Assembly (NCBI GenBank): GCA_963924555.1 | Contig: OZ004587.1 | Location: 3,720,001-3,784,000 of the forward strand | Direction of reading: 5' to 3' | From: Crambe crambe | Taxonomy: Eukaryota > Porifera > Demospongiae > Poecilosclerida > Crambeidae | Length of the DNA: 64,000 bases | Shown: positions 56,076 through 64,000 of the stretch, one piece after another | How positions within the stretch are numbered: the stretch's first letter is position 1 | Layout: every line of letters begins with the position of its first letter | The notes under the pieces: model-generated | The model's database searches: none | Told to the model about the DNA's origin: nothing | The model's input: only the letters and a program-made list of their open reading frames with translations | Translations under genes and position numbers: made by a program

Positions 56076-56156
56076 GGTGCAATGGCATGAGTCAGTCAGA
56101 ATCAGCACTTGCTAATTCACATCCCACAAAGAAAAGAAGAGAGGAAAGAGAAGAAG

Positions 56157-57722
56157 ATGCCAAAGACAAAGAATAAAGATAAGACCGGTAAATTTAGTTT
56201 GCTGCACAAAGACACTGCATGACATGTGGTACTGCTAAGTAGTCTGCTCCTTCTCAGATATTTTGAATCAGCAAGCAGTGTTTAACTTTCAGACTTGTTA
56301 TCTTCCTATGTCAGGCTAACAGCCATGGGATTCAACTATGACTATAGCTAGATGTATCTTTTAGTGTGTTGCTATATAGCTAGCTAAATAGCTATTAATC
56401 TTTTCCTCTCTTTCAAAGATGACACAATAGAAAAGTTGCAGCGGTGGGTACCTAATCCCGAGAAACTTCATGCCTATCTGAAGATCATTGTTGAGCTAAT
56501 TTACAGCACTACTGATGTTGAAAAGATTGATGAAATTGAAGAGAGAGGCAATTTGAAACCTCTGGAACCCTCTGTTCAGGAATTGAAGACAAAAATCGAA
56601 ACTGATTCCAAGTTTTACCTATTCTTCAACCAGATGTTCAATGAACTTCCTTACGAGCTGATAAAGACGATGTTTGTAAGGAATTATAAAGTGCTTCTTC
56701 GAGTGATTAGTTTTCTCATTAAAATGCCTCCGATTTATACCACATCTCATGTTGGCTGTCCAATCAATGGTGTGCTGACTTGGCCAATGGGAACAGTGTC
56801 TGGTTATGCTGCATTTTTGGATGATGAAATCAATAAGTACATCAAGAATATCCTCAGTAATTGGAAGCACTTCTTACAGTCCGCAGAATCCACTCAACAC
56901 CTGAACACGGAAGAACCATATGGATGGTTCAGTCCAAAAGCAATTGCCAATTCAGAAGTAGTGACACAAGTTGGACCTTGTGAGTTCAAGACCGAGAGCT
57001 TTTTTAATGTCTTTCAAGTTGATCGTTCAAAAGAACACTATGGGTTTAAATCATGGGATGCTTATTTCACAAGGACTTTGATTCCAGGTGTTCGTCCAGT
57101 TGCTTCTCCTAATGATAATAAAGTCATTGTCAATGCCTGTGAATCTGCCCCATACAAACTGTCGAAAAAAGTAAAAGCTATTGATACATTTTGGGTCAAG
57201 ACACAAAATTATAGCATCACCTTTATGCTCAACAATGATTCCCGGGCTCCACAGTTTATTGGTGGTACAGTCTATCAGGGCTTTCTTAGCAATATGAATT
57301 ACCATCGCTACCACAGTCCCGTGGATGGTATTATAGAAGACTGCTATGTTGTAGAAGATGGATTCTACACTGAAGCTCGATCTATGGGTTACGATAATGA
57401 AGGGGACAACCAGTCACAAGGCTACCTTACCGAGACACAAACACGAGCCTTGTACTTCATCAGGGCAGACAATCAATATATTGGGCTCATGTGTGTTATA
57501 GCAGTTGGAATGGGAGATGTGTCAAGCTGTGAAATTTTCACTCAAAAGGGGCAGAGGGTTAAAAAGGGAGATCAGATTGGCACATTTCACATTGGTGGCT
57601 CCACCCACTGCCTGATATTTCGTCCCAGTGTGGATGTCACATTTGATCTCCGTGGTCAGGAACCAAGCCTAACTTCAAACAACATTGCTGTGAATGCAGT
57701 AATTGCCACTGTTCCTCAATGA
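56157..57722 (+). CDS. Phosphatidylserine-decarboxylase-family enzyme (PsiD-like)
   Basis: Exons 56157-56187 and 56419-57722 (phase 1) give 444 residues. After a short basic start, the N-terminal half matches the PSDC-type extension found in PsiD-like enzymes (WPMGTVSGYAAFLDDEINKY, then GWFSP). The C-terminal half is the decarboxylase core: FGF-like FIGGTVYQGFLSNMNYHRYH, SPVDGII, then HIGGSTHCLIF near the end. In this family the Gly-Ser bond of the (G/L)GST motif is self-cleaved and the Ser (S405) becomes the pyruvoyl group. All these residues are present, so the enzyme should be active. There is no signal or membrane segment, unlike mitochondrial PISD, so a soluble amino-acid or lipid decarboxylase is likely; the substrate (phosphatidylserine, tryptophan or another) cannot be read from sequence. 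The almost intronless body and fungal/bacterial-like architecture raise the possibility of ancient transfer (inference). Confidence 0.85.
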
Positions 57723-57857
57723 GTTGAATGAACTGTAACATTATATGATTAGCCTTGAGGCCAAACATTGAATAGTCATTTTTATGTATGATAATGTCAT
57801 GTAGCTAGTTTGCTATAAGAGAGAACTCTAACCTATGTATAATAATTATTTAATTTG

Positions 57858-57863
57858 AATAAA
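57858..57863 (+). terminator. Polyadenylation signal of the decarboxylase gene
   Basis: AATAAA 136 bp after the stop codon and only about 30 bp from the stop of the convergent GPCR gene, so the two 3' untranslated regions probably overlap. Confidence 0.65.
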
Positions 57864-57893
57864 TGAATGAAATATGTTTTTCCTTACACAAAG

Positions 57894-60800
57894 TTAAAGA
57901 TTTCCCATAGACAAGAAAATTGTAGTTTGTTTCTTTTTGCATAGCATTTCCCTGATCTGAAAACAGAATGAATAATTCATTTTAATAACAGACTATTTTA
58001 TAAGCTTAAAAGAGATGCACCTTTTCATTTCTGATTACATGGAATATGAAGATGAATAATCCCTATAAAAATATAATGCAAGAAAATTAACCAGCAATTA
58101 AACAATATTCATCAAAATAATATTTACTTGTAGAGAGTTGAATACTGTAAATACCCAAGCAGAGACATGTATGGTGGACGATCGATTCAGAGAGAGAAGT
58201 CCAAACACCCATGTCAATCCAAGGAGGGGCAGTAACACAACTGCATCAACTAGCAATTGCCTAAAAGAGAGAAGTAAATTTAAGGGTGGGGGCTGGGTGG
58301 ATGGCTTACACTGCAAGACGTCGTGGTTTCATATTGCTTCTTTTTGCTTTCTTCCTCTTGATTTTGTATAAACTCCTCAGAGCAGCCACCAAGAAACAAA
58401 CATTTATCTCCTCGCACCAATAGTTACATAAACATTATCATTATGGCTACACTCACTGATGACTAGCTACGTATAGCCTTGTCCCAATCAAGTGCCTCCA
58501 ACCTGTAAACTTTGATTTCAGTATAAAGCAAAGTACATGGATTTCAGCTATTTTGTAAGTAATACATGTTTATGAGTCAGCCTAAATTTCAGTATGTATT
58601 ATTCAGTCAAAATACTGATGAATACGTTTTATGGTAGGAGGCTCTGACTTTTTTCCCATTTCCACTTTCTCCCACTGACTCAAAAACAACAACAAAAAAA
58701 ACAACAAAAAAACAACCAAATAAACCAAAAAACTGGCCTGGGTACAAGGCCTTTGATTTTTTTATATGAGGACTTACAAGAATGACAACCAGCATTGGTA
58801 CAGCAAATGCCCAAATAGCTCCCATTTTGGGATTTTCAACAGATATCCAGCAGCTACAAAAATAGTCACTGCATGTAACAATTAAATTTCCATAACTGGA
58901 TAACTCACTACTGCGTTGTTCCATACTGTTGATGAATGATTGCTACACTAATAGCCACAATGATCAGTGGGAGGCCTATAAGTTCATTCATGCAGTAAAC
59001 AATCTAATGACGTTTACTATTATGCACTTACCCCATCCGAGAAGTAATAAGAATATCCACCATCTCTTGCTGATGGAGTTAAAGACAACCACAAGCATGA
59101 GGTACAGTACAATACCCTCACACAACATCCAGCAGAACACAGCTGTGAATAAGTAGTGCAGCAAGGCAGCCACAATAGCACATGCGACCTAGCTAGACCA
59201 AGTTCATGAAATCATTAATAAATCACAATAAATTATGCCTTACTCTAATTTTAACAGCTGTCTGTATGCCAGCAAGGAAAACCACATAACCCAGCAGGAG
59301 AGCAATGCAGAGATTCAGGTGAATGAAAAAATGAATTTTTGTTAAGAGATCTTTACTGCAAAGATTAGTACTTAGCCATAACACTTTGTAGCTAGAGAGA
59401 GAAGGGGAACTTACCCAATGATGAAGATGAAAGCAGCAATACTAACTATAAGAAATACTATGGAAACTACACAACCAATGTAACTGACATATGTCAAAAT
59501 CTCGTGTTCTTTGTCCTATACAGAAAAAAATAAATACAGTAGACTCTAATTATAACGCAAGATTGAAATTTCTAGAATATGTGTGGCAATGTCATTAGAA
59601 GCAGCAAGAAAGGGTACAGGGTAAATGGTTCATGGTTATAGCTATGTATCAAAGGAACATCAGGCCTGGCACACTTGTAGTCAGTGCCTAGCGGACTAAC
59701 AGATACAGCTGCAGTGCAGGGCTCTGTGACTGTGGTCTGCAGGCCGGGTGTAAATACCTTACACTATACTTAATGCAAACATGCATGCATGATTTGAAAT
59801 GAGGCATGAGGGCTGGAGAGCAGCTGTATAAGTGAGGGCCAGATATGGTACTTTAATTAATGCACATGGCCTTTACTTAATGCACATACCGTAATAGCAT
59901 CGTTGACATCAAGCAGGACTGCAAAACTTGTCAAGTGTGAGCTTCTGCAAACAACATCAAATGTCCCCTTCTCTTCATCATACGCAGTGATTTCTGTCTC
60001 CATATCTTCTGCTGACCATGAACTCTCAGATAGTCTTCTGTATAATAATTATAGGTGCCAAAATAATGCAGGCATAATTATTATAGAAAATCAGTTTAAC
60101 TGCTTACTCTTTGAAATTAAAGAATACACAGGTTGGGTTGGAGACTACTTTATTCTGCTCAAACTAAACCACGAAGAAGAAGAATTTAAGAAGAAGAAGA
60201 GGAAAAAGAAGAAGAAAAAGAAGAAAAAGAAAAAGAAGAAGAAGAAGAAGAAGAAAAAGAAGAAGAAGAAGAAGAAGAAAAAGAAGATGACGATCATGAT
60301 GATGATGAAGAAGAAAGTTCATTGTATGTAGCTACAGTGGAACCTCTGATAAAGAATATTCCAAAAGAGGATAAACCTGAAAGTACCTCTATCACAAAAG
60401 AACAACCTCTTTAAAAAGGCTGGGCCCCAAGTGTTTCATTGTTCAGAGATTCCACTGTATTAATTATCATCACAGAACAAGCTATGTTTACCTCTTTTGT
60501 AGTGAAGCGAAATGAAGCAGAAGCAGAAATATTTTCTAGTGTAGGTAATATTGCTATCGAAGAGATGTTGATTCTTGGTGGGAGGACTACTTGGGTAGAA
60601 ATAACACTACTACCAGGTCTACATTGTAGAAACATTCAATTTAAGAAAAGAATAATTATATCATCCAATTTGAAAATAAAAGCTACAGGTCACTTTGTAT
60701 ACGTAACTTTTAAACTTTGATAGCTAAGTTTACGTCTTGAAAACATTGGTCGCTTTTTATATCAGGGGACCAAATAGCTCTCTACTTACTTAAGCTTGCT

Positions 60801-63800
60801 TGGAAGGAAAAGCTCGATATTGTTGAATAGTGTATTCACAACACTGATATTGAAAACTGCATGCATGGTAATAAAAGTAGTCAGCATCAACAATATTAAT
60901 ATCAGTAACAAAATGACTGAACAGAAATTACCTTCTGCACCCCTTTTGATCAAAAATGGTTGAGGTAGTATACTCTGTGGATCACCAAAGTTGGAACGTT
61001 GGTTAGGATCAATGGTTGAAGGGAATAGGATGGCACTGAAATTTCTCTGGTCAACTTGTTGAACTTGTATATCTGATAATTATACAAGAAGGATAACAAC
61101 GGCCTTCTTGAAGTACTCAACATAAGTATGATGATTTTGGATAGCTAATAATTTAGTCTTGTGGCTGAATATTGGTGTAGAGATAGCAAGCTGCCGTCAA
61201 CCAATAATTTCATCAAAGAGAAAATGTATAAGGTACTTCAAGAATAAGATTGGTGCTGTCTATACTTACCTATATTTTGTCTCTTGATTGCCAGTGCTTC
61301 TGAGATGACGTCACTGATGTTAACATTCTCATTCATCAGAGCATTAGCAAAGTACTGTCCATAACTCTCAGCATTGGTAAGTAAAACTTCACTGCCAGCC
61401 TCATCCTGTATACGATTCCATGCAGCATGCAGTGAATATTTTTATAGACACGGGACAAACCTTTGAGAAGGACTGCCATCCAGGAACATTAACGAAATTC
61501 AGGACATTGTTTATAATATCTACTACTTGCTACAATAATAAATTATGCAGAATTGAATCATTACTACCTGACTTAACACTCACAATATTAAAAGGAATTG
61601 GAGTCTCAAAATCTGCAAGCAAATTGTCCATCAAGAACCTCAAATTCATACTGACTATTTTGTTGGTTGACTGGAGATCTCGTGGAAACTGAGACACTCC
61701 TTGTGGGGAAGTTGCAACAGTCAGATCTTCAAGCATCATAGCCACTTCACTGGCATTAATTGTGCTTTTGTTAAAAATAGAAATAGCCTAGCTATAAAAT
61801 TATGGATGAAAAATTATAGATTTAGTGATTGATTCTAACGTACTCTTAATTCAATCTCCTGTATGTCTTCTCGTTGACAGGATGAAGTATTTATCTTTTG
61901 CCATCCACCTATTTCTGAACACAGTCGTGTGGTTACACCTGAGACAATAAAACTATATGGGTTAAAGAACATGATTAGCTGATTAGAGAGCTAGGGTGAG
62001 TTTATATTTAAAATCCCTATTTAAAAGTTAGCCACGGAGTTTCCATTAAAACATACTGATCTTTGAGACCCACCCAATTTTATATGGGGCTGTAGATGCT
62101 GTGGCTGAGTCATTTCCGTGGAACATAATTTTTACCACAACAGATCAAAGGTTTCCATGGCAACAGAGTGGAGAATAAATATACTTTTCAGTACCCTTTT
62201 TATACGTGCAGTGTACCTACAAGACTGTATTTATTACACTGCATGATTAACACTGTGTATACATGAGAGGGAGGCATACCTTATACACATCAGTTCTGGC
62301 AGGTCTCACAGTGAAACTTAGTAACTATACTTTGTATATTCAGACCATATAATATGTTAGCTATGTAGCTACCTGTTATCCCTGCAGTAGCACTGAATAT
62401 ATGTATTGCAGAACAGTTGTGTTTGATGATTTGACCTGGTGAAGTGACAGGATAGTCTAACATCCAAACACTGTCTTGTTCAGCTGGGCACATTGCATGC
62501 TCTTCAAGTAAGGAAACAGAACACTTGTCTCCTGTGAATCCCGACATGCAGACACAATGTGTAGACTCCCCTTCTCCCTCTTCACATGTGCCTCCATTCT
62601 GACATGATGTCAGTGTGCAGGAAGGCAGATCAATCTCACAGCTATTGCCACTAAATCCAGGCATGCAGCGGCAAGTTGTTATAACACCAATTCCCTCCAC
62701 ACAATCTCCTCTATTAGAGCAAGTATCGATGTCACAGAAGTCCATGTCAGTGGAACATGTGTCTCCTGTGAAGCCAGGCATGCAGACACAGTAAGGACTA
62801 CTGCCCACTCTAGCCATGCAAGTTCCTCCAGTGCTTGAGCAGGAGTCAGAGAGACACAGTGCTGTTTCACAGTTATCTCCTGTAAAGCCCGGTGTGCATA
62901 CACAGTGCGTAGACTCTCCTGGTCCCTCTTCACACATACCACCATTCTCACATGTGTTCAACATACAGAAATGATTAAGGTCTTGTTCACAGTGAGCACC
63001 ACCATATCCAGGCATACAGTGGCATGATATTATGGAGCCAATTCCTTCCTCACATGTTCCTCCATTAGAGCACGTACTCGGCATGCAGAAATGATCAAGG
63101 TCAATTTCACAGTGGGTACCATTGAATCCAGGCATACAGGTGCAAGATGTAGTGCCGTTCCCTTCAACACATGTTCCTCCATTAGAGCAGGTGTCAAAAT
63201 CACAAAAACCTGGAAACAACAAAGAAGTATTACAGTGAAGGATGCTGAAAGGACAAACGTCTCAACAAAGGGCAATCTATAAGTACAAGCTATTGGATAA
63301 TATATAATTATATACCCTATACAAAATAACCTCCAGAAGAGGACAACCTCTCAGTCTCTACAAGGGACAAAAGGATGGACCCCCAAGTGTGTTCATTACT
63401 TGGAGGTTTTGCTGCATTGTATAATCAAGTTGTTCACTACCGTAGTTGGTCAATATTGAATGTTACAAATAATTTATGAGAACAATATTCAATTTTGGGG
63501 ATGTGTAACTTGCTTTTAATTAGTTTAGGTTAACACAATTGTTGTTTTGAATAGTAATATGCATCCAAAAATATATTTTAACAACAAAAAGAAATGTGGT
63601 AGGTAGTTACATGTACGTAGTTGCGTAATTTACCTTGGCACTGGACTCCAGCATCTTGATTTTGTTGACATAGTACCGTATGCGTGGAAGATATACAAGA
63701 TATTAAGAAGTTCTCTGTGCCTGAGCATGCCACATTATCACGAATAATCATGTATTTAGAAACTGCTTCACCAAATACAGAGCCGTTAAATGGCACAGAA

Positions 63801-63801
63801 T
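57894..63801 (-). CDS. Adhesion G-protein-coupled receptor: SRCR, six EGF, GAIN/GPS, seven-helix; 5' end outside window
   Basis: Minus strand, at least 15 exons. 63634-63801 is the second half of an SRCR domain (ACSGTENFLISC ... DAGVQCQG). 62373-63209 encodes six EGF-like modules (CSNGGTCVEG ... CTCMPGFNGTHC pattern) and a start of the next domain. 61850-61938 has a hormone-receptor-type Cys pair. Exons between 61770 and 60430 form the GAIN domain. 60125-59890 carries the GPS: NPTCVFFNFK, SSWSA, then CRSSHLTSFAVLLDV, with the expected HL/T cleavage site intact. Seven helices follow: YIGCVVSIVFLIVSIAAFIF (59.5 kb), HLNLCIALLLGYVVFL, ALLHYLFTAVFCWMLCEGIV, IIVAISVAII, AIWAFAVPMLVVILV, VVLLPLLGLTWVFGLL and GLFIFIFHVI. 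The last exon 57894-57956 gives a short basic tail. It belongs to the secretin/adhesion class (family B2). The N-terminus lies beyond base 64000. Ligand unknown. Confidence 0.85.
60168..60300. repeat. (GAA)n tract in a GPCR intron
   Basis: About 130 bp of GAA/AAG triplets with few interruptions; on the transcribed minus strand it is (TTC)n directly upstream of the GPS exon. It creates a false poly-Lys frame on the plus strand. Confidence 0.95.
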
Positions 63802-63814
63802 CTGCAAGGAAGTG

Positions 63815-64000
63815 GAGGAGGGAAAAAAGGGAGGGAGGGAGGGAGAGAAAGAGGAAGGATGGAAGGAAGTGGAGGAGGGGGGAAGGAGAGGGTGTGAGAG
63901 AGAGAGAGGAGGATGGAAGGAAGGAAGGAAGGAGTCCCGGAGGGAGGGAGGAAGGGAGGGAGGGAGGGAGGGAGGGAGAGAGGGAGGAAAGAAGGAAGGA
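63815..64000. repeat. Purine-rich (GGGA/GGAA)n tract at the window edge
   Basis: Almost pure G/A sequence of GGGA and GGAA units; pyrimidine-rich in the sense of the minus-strand receptor, immediately 5' of the SRCR exon acceptor at 63802. Confidence 0.93.

Noticed and set aside
59903..60331. 142-codon plus-strand frame with a poly-Lys tract
   Set aside because: Antisense of the GPS-containing exon and of the (TTC)n intron of the GPCR; the minus-strand protein is clear.

Overview
The window reads as nuclear DNA of an early-branching animal, most likely a demosponge of the Amphimedon type. The evidence is AT-rich sequence, genes cut by mostly short GT-AG introns with strongly preferred phase 1, and a gene set typical of sponge genomes: Death-domain STAND NTPases, fibronectin-type single-pass receptors, Death-ankyrin genes, an SRCR/EGF adhesion GPCR and a Crinkler-like nuclease-kinase. 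Many small inverted-repeat elements are scattered through it. I saw no rRNA, tRNA, CRISPR or bacterial operon signal. The species call is inference.

Layout. 1-13.5 kb: an eight-exon plus-strand receptor with a fibronectin-like ectodomain, one membrane segment and a cytoplasmic tail of about twenty 23-residue repeats. 14.0-17.2 kb: an eleven-exon minus-strand receptor with Ig/FN3-like domains and a tyrosine-containing tail. Its start codon lies 136 bp from the divergent start of a Death-domain exon (17.4 kb). That exon is phase-compatible with two downstream NB-ARC exons (19.4-21.0 and 21.9-24.6 kb), both of which begin with a membrane segment. 24.6-28.2 kb is intergenic and holds two abutting inverted-repeat elements. 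28.2-34.8 kb carries a coiled-coil gene and a PD-(D/E)XK-kinase (Crinkler-type) gene, separated by nested inverted-repeat elements around a broken RecQ-like fragment.

35.6-44.1 kb looks like one large DNA transposon: 32-bp inverted repeats (29/32 identical), arrays of a GGAAC-A/T-GTTCC palindrome inside each end, a minus-strand DUF7869-like gene and a divergent ten-exon plus-strand gene of unknown function whose splice phases all agree. 45.8-51.8 kb is a cluster of decaying Death-domain and ankyrin genes in mixed orientation, including an orphan CNOT9-like last exon and a small element with a clean 5-bp target duplication. 51.8-56 kb is repeat-rich. 56.2-57.7 kb is an intact phosphatidylserine-decarboxylase-family gene (PsiD-like), convergent with an adhesion GPCR that fills 57.9-63.8 kb and continues past the right edge.

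How the genes may work together: the left half looks like a recognition and signalling neighbourhood (surface receptors beside Death/NB-ARC proteins and a nuclease-kinase effector type). This is inference from family and proximity. The gene models are built by eye from splice signals and reading-frame continuity; none was tested against transcripts.
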